From JAZKIX01 sp040384645 (GTDB taxonomy: Bacteria > Pseudomonadota > Gammaproteobacteria > Burkholderiales > Burkholderiaceae_D): 54,550 nt of DNA. The notes under the pieces were generated by a model. That model was not told the origin of the DNA. It did no database searches and was given only the letters and a program-made list of their open reading frames with translations. The translations under genes and the position numbers were made by a program. The stretch spans positions 1 through 54,550 of the forward strand of contig JAZKIX010000113.1 of the NCBI GenBank assembly GCA_040384645.1. The letters run 5' to 3'. Of the stretch, positions 1-8,616 are shown one piece after another. Numbering within the stretch: position 1 is the stretch's first letter; the number at the start of each line of letters is the position of its first letter.

Positions 1-661
1 TTGGTAAGTAAGGACGAGCGCATGTAACAGGCGCGACCAGCCATCAAGCATGACGATCAAGAGCAACTTGAATGGCAGTGAAATAGTGGTAGGCGACATC
101 ATCTGCATGCCCAGTGCCATCAAAGTGCTGGCAACGATAAAGTCGATCACCAGAAACGGCAGAAACAGCAAGAAGCCGATTTCAAACGCCTGCGTAATTT
201 CTGCCGTCACAAAAGCCGGCACCAACACCAGCATATCGTCGGCAGCGAGCGCGCTTGGATTGTCGTCGCCCATCATCTTGTGCGACGTTGAATAGAAAAA
301 ATCCCGTTCGGCTGGCTTCGAATGTTTGATCAAAAANNNNNNNNNNGAGTGGAGCTTTGGCATCGGAGGCAGCGCCAATCAATCCCTTAAATGTCAGCGG
401 GCCTTCCTGATTGACCAGTTGTTCGCCGCCAGCCTGATAAGCCGCCAATCCGACCGGATACATGACATAAATACTGAGCACCATCGCCAAGCCGTTAAGG
501 ACGATGCCAGGCGGCACCTGTTGGATACCCAGCGCATTGCGTAGCAGACTGAGCACGACGATGATCTTGGTAAAGGAGGTCGTCATCATCGCTGCAAACG
601 GCAATGCCGAAAGGCCGATGATGAGCCCGATCATAACGAGCGGATCACTGGTATTAAGCAT
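1..661 (-). CDS. sctR: SctR, T3SS inner-membrane export apparatus protein (3' end cut by window edge)
   Basis: SctR (YscR/HrcR, FliP family) forms the core of the export gate in the inner membrane. The start MLNTSDPL at 661 precedes a hydrophobic helix and the family block SFTKIIVVLSLLRNALG, then QQVPP. After the N run the frame changes and the conserved C-terminal part follows: PAFVTAEITQAFEIGFLLFLPFLVIDF and MMSPTTISLPFKLLL. The last visible codons read VLTYQ, where SctR proteins end, so only a few residues are missing. The start overlaps the sctQ stop by 8 nt. sctS, sctT and sctU would be expected beyond the left edge. The internal frame break lies exactly at the 10-N join, so I read it as a scaffolding placeholder and not a mutation. 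Confidence 0.93.
337..346. other. Scaffold gap (10 N) inside sctR
   Basis: Ten Ns separate KAPL from FLIKHSKPAERDFF in SctR. Read literally, the gap shifts frame. In SctR homologues only a few residues lie between these blocks, so the true gap is probably a small multiple of three bases. Confidence 0.95.
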
Positions 662-1733
662 TGGCACCTGCCGTCCAGCGCACGATGCGGACTGCCAACT
701 CTTCATCTACGACGACCAGCTCGCCCTGCCCGACTGGCGCGCCATTGGCACAGATCGTGATGGCCTGCTGTTCCGGATGAAAGCCGAGTGGGATCACATA
801 CCCGGGCTGCAGGCTGGCCAGTTCGCGCAGGGGCAAGTGATGCTGACCAAGGTCGAAACGCAAGGCGATGCTGATATCGTCCATGCTTCCAATGGTCGCT
901 GTAGTGCCATCCGAATTAGTGCCAATCTGACTTTGCGTGTCGGAATTAAATGTCATGAGTGCAGACTCCATATGATGTAGTTGTAGTTGGTTTGCGCTGG
1001 CAGTCGCTGTGGCTAGTCTGCGACCAGCATAATGCACAGTGAAGGTCATCGGCGCAGCGTTTAGTGCCAATTCACTGCGCAGCACGTCGCCCACGCGCAA
1101 TGAATTAAATTCATCGCGATTGAGTGTCAGCTGTCCGGCGCAAATCATCATGGGTAAGTGCAAATCGTCCCAGGCCTTGATGTTGCTGCTAGCGGGCAGC
1201 ATGGCCAATGCTGTGAATTGATTGCAACTGAGGCGACCGGAAAGATGTTGCCCAGTACTGGCAGAAAAATAGCGAAAATCAAGATCAGTCTCGGCAGGCG
1301 TTGCGCGGTCGAGCTTGCTTGGCGCCAATATTTCGACCTGTGCCACGCGCAATGGTGTGCCAAGCACCAGCGCCAACGCATTTAGCAAGGGCGCGGTTGA
1401 GATCTCGACCAGCATGCACCATTCTTCTTGCGGCCAATCGTCGAACGGCCCCGAAAAAAATGGGGCGAATGCAGTCAACGATTCCAGTTGGAGCGACAAG
1501 CGTGCCGGCCCCGCCATCAGACGCAATCGCACGGCTGGGCTCCAATCGCCGCCGCTCCACCGCGTCCATTGCAATCGATCCTCGCCACAGGAACGCATGC
1601 CGCTTGCGTACGCCCTGTTAGCCCACGCCATGCTGGTTGCGGAGAGGTGTGGCAAGGATTGCATAAGTGACGAATGTATTGAGGCTGGCGAAATCGATCC
1701 CAAAGCAAATTTCCGTATCTCACTGTGTGGCAT
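654..1733 (-). CDS. sctQ: SctQ, T3SS cytoplasmic sorting-platform (C-ring) protein
   Basis: SctQ builds the cytoplasmic sorting platform beneath the injectisome. The predicted protein has 359 aa. The C-terminal 70 residues (ISIALRFDLGQ ... LQPGYVIPLG ... GQGELVVVDEELAVRI) are a typical SpoA/FliN domain. A second SpoA-like stretch precedes it (MMICAGQLTLNRDEFNSLRVGD). The N-terminal half is divergent, as usual for SctQ. I chose ATG at 1733 because a good ribosome binding site (AGAAGGAAG) precedes it. The frame is open further upstream, but that stretch reads as antisense to sctO. The start lies 14 nt inside sctO and the stop overlaps sctR. Confidence 0.88.
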   Translation of the reverse strand: MPHSEIRKFALGSISPASIHSSLMQSLPHLSATSMAWANRAYASGMRSCGEDRLQWTRWSGGDWSPAVRLRLMAGPARLSLQLESLTAFAPFFSGPFDDWPQEEWCMLVEISTAPLLNALALVLGTPLRVAQVEILAPSKLDRATPAETDLDFRYFSASTGQHLSGRLSCNQFTALAMLPASSNIKAWDDLHLPMMICAGQLTLNRDEFNSLRVGDVLRSELALNAAPMTFTVHYAGRRLATATASANQLQLHHMESALMTFNSDTQSQIGTNSDGTTATIGSMDDISIALRFDLGQHHLPLRELASLQPGYVIPLGFHPEQQAITICANGAPVGQGELVVVDEELAVRIVRWTAGANA

Positions 1734-2262
1734 GTACTTCCTTCTTTTTGCACCCAATTGCAGCAGGCACGTCTGCACGCTGCGGACGGAGTGGCACGTA
1801 CTTAGACAAGACAAACTCTTCCACGCCCTCTTCTTCTTTTGCTGCGCGTCGAAGATCTCGTTGCCTGAGCCAGTCGGCAATAATTTCTTCGATTCGCAGC
1901 CGTTTAGCCAAGGCTTGATACGCCGCAGTCTGCGCACGCTCGACGGCTTTTTCGGCCAGTGCGATCAAGACTTGATTTTTCAAGCAAAGCAAATGGAGTT
2001 TTTGATCTTGCAGGCGTAACCGTCCAAGGTATGGGCCGGTCGCGGTCAAGGCTACGCTGTCGATAGTCTGGCGGTTGGCCAACTGGTCGAGTGCGGCCAA
2101 TGTTTGCTGTTGTTGCAGCGCGATCTCGGCCCGTTGCACCCGCAATTGCTCTTGCTGCGCAAGCACCAGCAGATGCAAATGGCGCTTTTCTTGTAGTTCC
2201 TGCAGCGATTTCTGCTCTAGCCGCTCGCGCGCGTTACGCAAGCCTCTCAAATTGCCAATCAT
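1720..2262 (-). CDS. sctO: SctO-like T3SS stalk protein
   Basis: The 180-aa product, from MIGNLRGLRN, is rich in Glu, Gln, Arg and Leu. It reads as one long alpha-helical coiled coil (about residues 8-160), as expected for SctO (YscO/FliJ), the stalk that links the ATPase ring to SctV. SctO sequences are poorly conserved, so the call rests on size, coiled-coil character and position immediately after sctN. The ATG at 2262 overlaps the sctN stop in an ATGA junction. The C-terminal tail (PLRPQRADVPAA) is short and Pro/Arg-rich. No SctP-like needle-length regulator lies between this gene and sctQ. Confidence 0.75.
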   Translation of the reverse strand: MIGNLRGLRNARERLEQKSLQELQEKRHLHLLVLAQQEQLRVQRAEIALQQQQTLAALDQLANRQTIDSVALTATGPYLGRLRLQDQKLHLLCLKNQVLIALAEKAVERAQTAAYQALAKRLRIEEIIADWLRQRDLRRAAKEEEGVEEFVLSKYVPLRPQRADVPAAIGCKKKEVHATQ

Positions 2263-3573
2263 CTGACTTGTCCTGCGGTGCTCAGGCGCGCGATGGTGTC
2301 GTTGAAGGCTGCATGCTCCCAAACATCCTGGCGCAAAAATGCATTGAGTCCCGGATTGCGTTGGATCGCTGCGTCGGCGTCGGCATCGCTACCGGGCTTG
2401 TATTCGCCCATGCGAATCAACATTTCAAGTTCTTGGTAACGCGCCAGCGATGCACGCGCTTCGGCAGCGGTTTGGCGATGATCTGCTTGAGCCACCCGTG
2501 ACATGACGCGGCTGACACTGGCCAACACATCGATGGCCGGAAAATGATTGCGTGCAGCGAGTTTGCGCGACAAAACGATATGACCGTCAAGTAGCGAACG
2601 CACTTCTTCCGCAATAGGGTCATCGCTGTCTTCGCCTTCTTCCAGCACGGTGTAGAAAGCAGTAATGGAGCCGCGCTCCGACATGCCGGCACGCTCAAAC
2701 AGGAGTGGCAACGCCGAAAACACCGAAGGTGGAAATGCGCGCCTGGTTGGCGGCTCACCGGCTGCCAAGCCGATTTCGCGCAAAGCCCGTGCATAACGGG
2801 TGACCGAATCGACCAGCAGCATCACCGACTTGCCCTGATCGCGAAAGTGCTCTGCAATCGCAGTTGCCACCAGCGCAGCCCGCGCCCGCTCCAAGGCCGG
2901 ACGGTCGGAAGTGGCGACCACCATCACGCTGCGCTTCAAGCCTTCTGTTCCCAGACTGTCGTGGATGAATTCTTGTACTTCCCGTCCGCGTTCGCCGATC
3001 AATGCGACCACGTTGATGTCGGCATTGGCGTTGCGTGCAATCATGCCGAGCAGCGTACTTTTGCCACAACCGGCCGGTGCAAAAATACCCATGCGCTGAC
3101 CGACACCGCAACACAGCAAACCGTCAATGGCACGCACGCCGACCGGCAATGCATGTTCGATAATGGGTCGTGCCAGCGGATTGGGCGGCTCTGCATAGAC
3201 GCCGCGTTGCGCCACATCGAGTAGCGGCGGCAAGCCATCTAATGGATTGCCCATGCCATCAAGCACGCGGCCTAGCAACTGGTCGTCGACCGCGACCTGT
3301 TGCGGCCGACCCAACGAGATTGCTGCCACACTAGTTGATAATCCTTGCATTTGGCCCATCGGTGCCAGTAGCGCGTAGTCTGGACCCAGACCCACCACTT
3401 CCGCCNNNNNNNNNNAGCTCGCAAATGTCGCCAATACGCGCCGCCATGCCGCGTACCTTGATCAGGGTACCGACCGCTTCCACCACACGGCCATGCAACT
3501 GCACTTGGGCCGCCGACGGAATGTTGTCGATCTGCTCCAGACGGGCTTTGGTACGGGCTATTGCTGCTTTCAT
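2259..3573 (-). CDS. sctN: SctN, T3SS ATPase (interrupted by a scaffold gap)
   Basis: SctN is the hexameric ATPase that unfolds substrates and strips chaperones at the base of the apparatus. The start MKAAIARTKARLEQ (3573) leads into the beta-barrel N-terminal domain up to IGDICEL. The 10-N gap follows, then AEVVGLGPDYALLAP in a different frame. Walker A is APAGCGKST (about residue 167), followed by ALIGERGREVQEF and a VMLLVDSVTRYA Walker B region, then EVRSLLDGHI. The C-terminal domain ends TAGQVR. Both ends are ATGA junctions, with sctL upstream and sctO downstream. The frame change coincides with the N run, so the gene is probably intact in the genome. Confidence 0.95.
3406..3415. other. 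Scaffold gap (10 N) inside sctN
   Basis: The frame differs on the two sides (ICEL before, AEVVGL after). Continuity of SctN requires a number of missing bases divisible by three, so 10 is a placeholder length. A handful of residues of the N-terminal domain are missing. Confidence 0.95.
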
Positions 3574-4223
3574 GCTGGAATCGCAGCGGCATCGTTGATA
3601 TCTGCTGCCAACGCCTGTTCAACGCCAACGCGGATCGCGGCTAATTGAGATTCAAGCCTGGCATCGACGACACCATGCAAAGTCTCGATAACACAATCAC
3701 TATCAGACAAATGTGGATCGAGCGCGATCTGAAACGCATCGATAGCGCCAAACTCTCGCTCCAACTGTTCGAGCGCAGCACGCAACTCTGGCAATGCAGC
3801 CGCAGAGACACGCAAAGTAATGACTTGTTTCGGCCGTAACTGTTGCAAAATCGCCCGCACCCGCGTCAACAAGGCATCGTTCGTACCCATTTCGCCTAAC
3901 AGACGGCGTACACAGGAGAGAACCGTGACGCCGATGCTGCTTTCAATTTTCTGCCAGCAACGGTTGTGCTCCAGTGCCAGCGAGGCCAATTGCGAGGCAT
4001 AGGCATTGCGTCCGGCAGCATTACCAGCAGCCGTCGCAGCCTGGCGCAAGGTCTCCGCATGCAACTGGGCTGCAGCGATGATGTCGTCCTGTTCTTCGCG
4101 CAAGGCTTTGCTTGCCTGCTGCGCATTGAGCATTGCCAAATACTCGGCGGCACGAATAATATGCGGACGACGGACGATAGTCGTCAGCGGCCGCGTCGAT
4201 GCTGAATTAGTTTGCTCCATCAT
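3570..4223 (-). CDS. sctL: SctL, T3SS ATPase stator/regulator
   Basis: SctL (YscL/HrpE, FliH family) is the peripheral stalk that binds SctN and links it to SctQ. The product of about 217 aa has a charged, helical N-terminal half rich in Ala, Gln and Glu (about residues 40-110, coiled coil). Its C-terminal half (PLDPHLSDSDCVIETLHGVVDARLE-like region) carries the family signature, in which a D-x-x-L..GDCVIE-like segment is followed by the G-x-x-DA block. ATG at 4223 gives an ATGA junction with the response-regulator stop; the next codon (4220) is also ATG. The stop overlaps sctN the same way, which suggests translational coupling of stator and ATPase. Confidence 0.85.
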   Translation of the reverse strand: MMEQTNSASTRPLTTIVRRPHIIRAAEYLAMLNAQQASKALREEQDDIIAAAQLHAETLRQAATAAGNAAGRNAYASQLASLALEHNRCWQKIESSIGVTVLSCVRRLLGEMGTNDALLTRVRAILQQLRPKQVITLRVSAAALPELRAALEQLEREFGAIDAFQIALDPHLSDSDCVIETLHGVVDARLESQLAAIRVGVEQALAADINDAAAIPA

Positions 4224-4963
4224 TTTTCCATATTGTTCAAGATCGTGTCCGCGCAACCGCCTGCGCTAGACTGCAGATTGAGCCGATATCCTTGCCCATA
4301 CACGGATTGAATTTCCCATCCGAGCGAGCAGATCGGTTTCAGTTTCGAGCGCAGGCGACTAACATACATATCGACCAGGCGAGTTTCAATTTCCGCGTTC
4401 AAACCCCATACAGCCATTTGCAGCTTTTGTCGCGGCACCAACGTGCCGGGAACCGATGCCATATGCCAGAGAATGGCAAATTCTTTATTGCCAAGGCGTA
4501 TTTCATGCTCGTCGCAGGTGATCACCAGGTTCGACTGATCTAACACGCAACGGCCAAGCACACGTGTCCGGGCGTGGACACTCGTGACCTGGAAGCGGCG
4601 CAATAGTGTGCGGATCCGCGCCAACAAGACGGCTCGATCAAAAGGTTTTACCAAGAAATCATCTGCGCCGAGGTCCAGGATGCGCACAATATCTTCTTCG
4701 GCGGAATGAATCGTTTGAAACAACACAGGAACATTACTGCGCGAACGCCCGCGCACTAACGACAACAGCTTGTCGCCTGCCATTCCCGGAATATCCCAAT
4801 CGAGAATGATGAGGTCGGCCCATCCCTCCATCAGAAAATTTCTGGCATCGATGCCATTGTCGAACGCATCAACATGGTATCCGGCGCCTTTGAGCCAGGC
4901 CGTGAGTAATAGCCGCTGCGCCATATCATCTTCCACCAGCAAAATCTGTATGCGCTCGCTCAT
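4220..4963 (-). CDS. OmpR-family response regulator inside the T3SS operon
   Basis: The 247-aa two-domain regulator has a receiver with the acidic pair in LLVEDD, phospho-acceptor Asp in LIILDWDIPG (about residue 55) and Lys in FLVKPFDR. A winged-helix OmpR/PhoB DNA-binding domain follows (LGNKEFAILWHMA ... VDMYVSRLRSKL ... VYGQGYRL). It sits between sctJ (10-bp gap) and sctL (ATGA overlap), so it is co-translated with structural parts of the secretion system. Its partner is probably the kinase at 11502-12653 at the head of the same operon. The probable role is autoregulation of the T3SS, but the sequence does not show which promoters it binds. Confidence 0.92.
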   Translation of the reverse strand: MSERIQILLVEDDMAQRLLLTAWLKGAGYHVDAFDNGIDARNFLMEGWADLIILDWDIPGMAGDKLLSLVRGRSRSNVPVLFQTIHSAEEDIVRILDLGADDFLVKPFDRAVLLARIRTLLRRFQVTSVHARTRVLGRCVLDQSNLVITCDEHEIRLGNKEFAILWHMASVPGTLVPRQKLQMAVWGLNAEIETRLVDMYVSRLRSKLKPICSLGWEIQSVYGQGYRLNLQSSAGGCADTILNNMEK

Positions 4964-4973
4964 GATTGACTCG

Positions 4974-5741
4974 CTATTGTTTTGGGTTTTTGCGCGTCAA
5001 CGTACGAGCACCTCTGAGCAATGCCAGCAATCGCTCGCGCCCTAGAAGGAGCAACAACACCGTAAGCAGTAGCAAGGCTGCTAATGGCGCAATCACTGGT
5101 GCTACCAAAAGGTGCTTGAGGGCCGCGCTCTCTTGCTTGGGCATGCCCATGCTGTGTTCTTCGAAGCGAGGGTCGGTCGGGAACAGGCCCACGCTTACGT
5201 TATCGTAGTTCGCGCCTTCAATACCGTTGACGACCAGTGTCTTGATGCGCGGCACGAATCGCTGCATATCGATATCGATACGATGTTTGATAAATACCGA
5301 CACCGAGGCTGGCCGTTGTTGGCCGGTGATGGAATCCGGCGACAGCAAGGCAACGTGGACACGCGCCAGGACCACGCCATCGATGCGCGATAAGGTTGCT
5401 GCCATTTCTTCGGACAATGCATAGATCAGGCGCGCCCGCTCTTCGGTTGGTGAAGAAATCAAGCCCTGCTTTTTAAATACATCACCCAGCCCGGAAGTAG
5501 GTTCACGCGGAAAGTTTGACTGGCGCAAGACTGCCGCCGCACGCGCAAAATCGACATGTTCGATCATGACGGTCCAAGTCTTTTCTTCACCGGCAGCCTT
5601 ATCTGCTTCGATCCCTTTATCGAGCAAGGCGCCGACGATTTCATTGGCTTCTTTTTCCGACAAATTTGAGTAAAGTTGCTCTTTGCAGCCAGCGAGAACA
5701 CAAACCATGCATAGCCAGCAAATAATGCGTGTCAATTTCAT
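4974..5741 (-). CDS. sctJ: SctJ, T3SS inner-membrane ring lipoprotein
   Basis: SctJ (YscJ/PrgK, FliF-like) forms the inner ring. The 255-aa protein starts MKLTRIICWLCMVCVLAGC, a lipoprotein signal with the lipobox LAGC. Next come the conserved ring-building domains (LYSNLSEKEANEIVGALLDKGI, then SNFPREPTSGLGDVFKKQGLI), a GVVLARVHVAL segment and the VKHRI-like FIKHRIDIDMQ region. A single C-terminal membrane helix lies at about residues 218-235 (LLVAPVIAPLAALLLLTVLL), followed by a short basic tail. ATG at 5741 was preferred because the frame extension upstream begins with TTG. It lies 45 bp after sctV, the largest internal gap of the operon. Confidence 0.93.
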   Translation of the reverse strand: MKLTRIICWLCMVCVLAGCKEQLYSNLSEKEANEIVGALLDKGIEADKAAGEEKTWTVMIEHVDFARAAAVLRQSNFPREPTSGLGDVFKKQGLISSPTEERARLIYALSEEMAATLSRIDGVVLARVHVALLSPDSITGQQRPASVSVFIKHRIDIDMQRFVPRIKTLVVNGIEGANYDNVSVGLFPTDPRFEEHSMGMPKQESAALKHLLVAPVIAPLAALLLLTVLLLLLGRERLLALLRGARTLTRKNPKQ

Positions 5742-5786
5742 GTGATTTATTTTTTGAGAATACAATTTTTGAGGACGTAGTAAGGT

Positions 5787-7883
5787 CTAGCTGATTCGAA
5801 TCATGGCGACTGAACCGACGTCGATACCCGATCCGATCTCTTCATGCGAAATGACGGCCATCCAAGGCAACTCAGCCTCGATCAGCTTGCGTAGAGGGCG
5901 CCGGATATCAGCTGCAGCCAACAATGGGATAACTTCGTGGCGTCCGTTTTGTCGACTGTGCAACACGGCGCGCTTGATAGCATCAAGCAATGCCCTGGCG
6001 TTGGCTGGTGACAGTGCTGCCACCACTCCCTGGCCAGACATGGTAATTGAGCGACGCACCAGGTCTTCGGTCGATGGTTCGATCAGATAAGCACTGAGCT
6101 TGCTTTGGCCTTGCAAAAAGCGATAGGTGATGGCGCGGCCGAGCACAATACGGATGCGTTCAATGACCGCTTCATCGCTTTTCTCTGTACCTGCCACTTC
6201 CAACGAGACTTGCAAAATGTCGCGCATATTGCGCAGCGATACACCTTCGGCACTCAGACCCTTGAGTACCTTGGTGAGACGCGGCAATGGCGCTATCTTC
6301 ATTGCTTCTCGTACCAGATCTGGATATTCCTTGGCGCAGGCTGTGACCAGTGCCTGCACGTCTTGTACGCCCAGTAGTCGATGCGCATGCAATTCGATTA
6401 CGGTCTCCAGATGAGCTACCAATAGCTGAGTGACCGACCAACACGCAATTCCCTGTTGCCGCGCGATTTTTCGTGCCGTCAAAGCAATCCAGTGAACCCC
6501 GGCTCCCATGAATACTGGTGGACCATCTGGCACCTGTATTTGCAGTGATGCCAGACGCTCTGCTGAGGCGAATGCGAGCACACTTCCTTCGCGCAACTGA
6601 CCACGTACCGCATTAACTTCCAACACACTAATGACGTAACTCAGTGGTTCCAGCTTGTCATTGACACGGATGCGAATACCGGGAAATGGCAAACCGAAAC
6701 TCAAGCTAAGGTCACGTCTCAGTCGCAGCAGGGCAATATCTAGTTCTTCTCTGGACAGCAGCGGCAGCGATGCGGTCGGCACTTCGATCAGTAAGGCGGC
6801 AAAACTGGGTGGTGTTGCTTCGTCAATAATCGGATACAGATCCGCTGTGCCCTCGCGCGCCATCGATTCCATGCCGACACTGGCGCCGTCAATCGCACTG
6901 CGGCGGTGAATTAATATCATTGCGCCCAAGCCCGCAATCGCGACGCCAAGTACCAGGAAGGTGACGACAGGAAAGCCAGGAACCAGCGCAAATAGGGATA
7001 CCACAGTACCGGTCATCAACAAGGCGCGCGGCTGCGACAAAATTTGCGATGTCATCGCTTTGGCCAGCGGGCCGCTATTGCTGGACGAACTACGGGTCAC
7101 GATCAAGCCAGCTGACAGTGCAATAAAAAGTGCAGGAATTTGTGACGCCAGTCCTTCGCCAATCGACAGGATGGAATATCGTTGTGCAGCCAAGCCGATG
7201 TCATAGCCTTTGACAATCACGCCGATGGCGATGCCGCCTAGCAGGTTGACCATGACCGTAATAATGCCTGCGATCGCGTCACCTTTGACAAATTTCATTG
7301 CGCCATCCATCGCGCCGAAAAAAGTACTTTCTTGTTCAACATCATGGCGGCGGCGGCGCGCTACTTCTTCAGATATCAAGCCCGATCGCAAGTCGGTATC
7401 GATACTCATCTGCTTGCCAGGGATCGCATCAAGCGTAAAGCGTGCAATCACCTCGGCGACACGTTCCGCACCTTTGGCGATGACGATGAATTGAATTACA
7501 GTGATGATAATAAATACCACCAGACCCACCACTAGATTGCCTCCGACCACCAGTCGCCCGAAAGTGGCAATAATTTCGCCCGCGTTTTCATTCAATAGAA
7601 TTTGCCTGGTGGTCGCTACATTGAGCGCAATCCGAAGCAACGTCGTGATAAGCAATACACTAGGAAAGGTGGAAAAAGATGCCGGCGAAGCCATGTAAAT
7701 GCTATACAACAGCATCGCGATAGCGAACGCAATATTGGCAGCAACCATAATGTCGAGTACCACAAAAGGTACCGGCAATACCATCAAAGCGATGACAATG
7801 ATAGACACCGCTACCAATGCCAGATCACTGTGCTTGCCGACACTACGCCCCAGCTGTTTGAGGCGGGTTGCAGCAGCGCTCAT
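5787..7883 (-). CDS. sctV: SctV, T3SS export gate protein
   Basis: SctV (YscV/HrcV/InvA, FlhA family) forms the nonameric export gate. Its 698 aa match the family length. The first 320 residues hold the membrane domain, with the family block SFSTFPSVLLITTLLRIALNVATTR and the cytoplasmic FHIPEP loop (MSIDTDLRSGLISEEVARRR, then FFGAMDGAMKFVKGDAIAG). From about residue 355 on, the cytoplasmic domain ends in DVGSVAMIRIS. The start ATG overlaps the stop of the sctK-like gene (ATGA), so translation of sctV may depend on ribosomes finishing that upstream gene, which is frameshifted here. Confidence 0.97.
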   Translation of the reverse strand: MSAAATRLKQLGRSVGKHSDLALVAVSIIVIALMVLPVPFVVLDIMVAANIAFAIAMLLYSIYMASPASFSTFPSVLLITTLLRIALNVATTRQILLNENAGEIIATFGRLVVGGNLVVGLVVFIIITVIQFIVIAKGAERVAEVIARFTLDAIPGKQMSIDTDLRSGLISEEVARRRRHDVEQESTFFGAMDGAMKFVKGDAIAGIITVMVNLLGGIAIGVIVKGYDIGLAAQRYSILSIGEGLASQIPALFIALSAGLIVTRSSSSNSGPLAKAMTSQILSQPRALLMTGTVVSLFALVPGFPVVTFLVLGVAIAGLGAMILIHRRSAIDGASVGMESMAREGTADLYPIIDEATPPSFAALLIEVPTASLPLLSREELDIALLRLRRDLSLSFGLPFPGIRIRVNDKLEPLSYVISVLEVNAVRGQLREGSVLAFASAERLASLQIQVPDGPPVFMGAGVHWIALTARKIARQQGIACWSVTQLLVAHLETVIELHAHRLLGVQDVQALVTACAKEYPDLVREAMKIAPLPRLTKVLKGLSAEGVSLRNMRDILQVSLEVAGTEKSDEAVIERIRIVLGRAITYRFLQGQSKLSAYLIEPSTEDLVRRSITMSGQGVVAALSPANARALLDAIKRAVLHSRQNGRHEVIPLLAAADIRRPLRKLIEAELPWMAVISHEEIGSGIDVGSVAMIRIS

Positions 7884-8616
7884 AGCTTATCCCCCAGCGT
7901 GACATTGACTAAGTCGTGCCGCCCCCAAGACCAATCGAAACGAGGTTCGTGTACCACAGTAAAAGCGCCAAGCAATGCAAGCATTTGTTCTTTTGCCAAT
8001 GGCTCGAGCGGAATCGGACAGAATGACGTTGAATTCGAAAATCTCAGTAAAAAGCGCTGCGCGACACCATCACTTTCGCCCAACAACGTTGCCATCAGTC
8101 CGGCGCCGGCGGCGAGCAAATCTGCCCGCGTGTTTTGTCCGAGATCGACGGTACGACCAAGTGCGGCAAGTTGCGGAAAACGGTTGGCATAATCAAGCGA
8201 CCGCATGTAGTGCTCATCGCCGAGATGAAGTTTCAGATATTGGCGTGATTGACGTGTCAGCAACCGGCTGAAATAGGCAGAATGACTGGCTAAACCGATT
8301 TCATAAGCACGCGTATTTAATGCATCAGCCGATTCCAGCAGCCATGCATAAGGCAAGTCGGTACGCAGCCAACATGTTTCCAAAGCCCGTTGGCGCAATA
8401 ATCGACCTGACATGGCCCGTTCCACCCGGCTTCCAGGCACGCAATATGTTCATCACGCGCGATCCGTACGAGTTCGCCAGGCACGCAATATTGATCGAAG
8501 CCCCATAGATGTGAAGGGTGCGAATAACGTGCTGGCAGCCAATTCCACAGCAAGCGCTGAAGAGTTACCGCAGCGTCCGCTGCATTCAAACTCATTGTGT
8601 TCAAGCTAGCCGTCAT
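7880..8616 (-). pseudogene. SctK-like T3SS gene with a frameshift
   Basis: Two overlapping reading frames together cover one gene between sctD and sctV. Frame one begins MTASLNTMSL at 8616, runs through LPARYSHPSHLWGFDQYCVPG and drifts into nonsense, with a stop at 8317. The second frame carries ERAMSGRLLRQRALETCWL through to WGRHDLVNVTLGDKL and stops at 7880. The opening HPS motif in a roughly 230-aa protein, and the position, suggest SctK (YscK/HrpD), an accessory sorting-platform protein; this family is weakly conserved, so the name is tentative. Both ends show ATGA junctions with sctD and sctV, so the ancestral gene was a normal operon member. The break lies at a 15-bp direct repeat offset by 44 bp. 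Confidence 0.55.
8433..8491. repeat. 15-bp direct repeat, 44-bp offset, inside the sctK-like gene
   Basis: ccaggcacgcaatat occurs at 8433-8447 and again at 8477-8491. On the coding strand both copies encode YCVPG, each in its own frame. Removing 44 bp (one copy plus the spacer) would join the two frames into a single 230-codon ORF. Confidence 0.95.

Noticed and set aside
8433..8491. The 44-bp segment in the sctK-like gene as a small transposable element
   Set aside because: No terminal inverted repeats and too short; a repeat-associated shift or assembly error is simpler.
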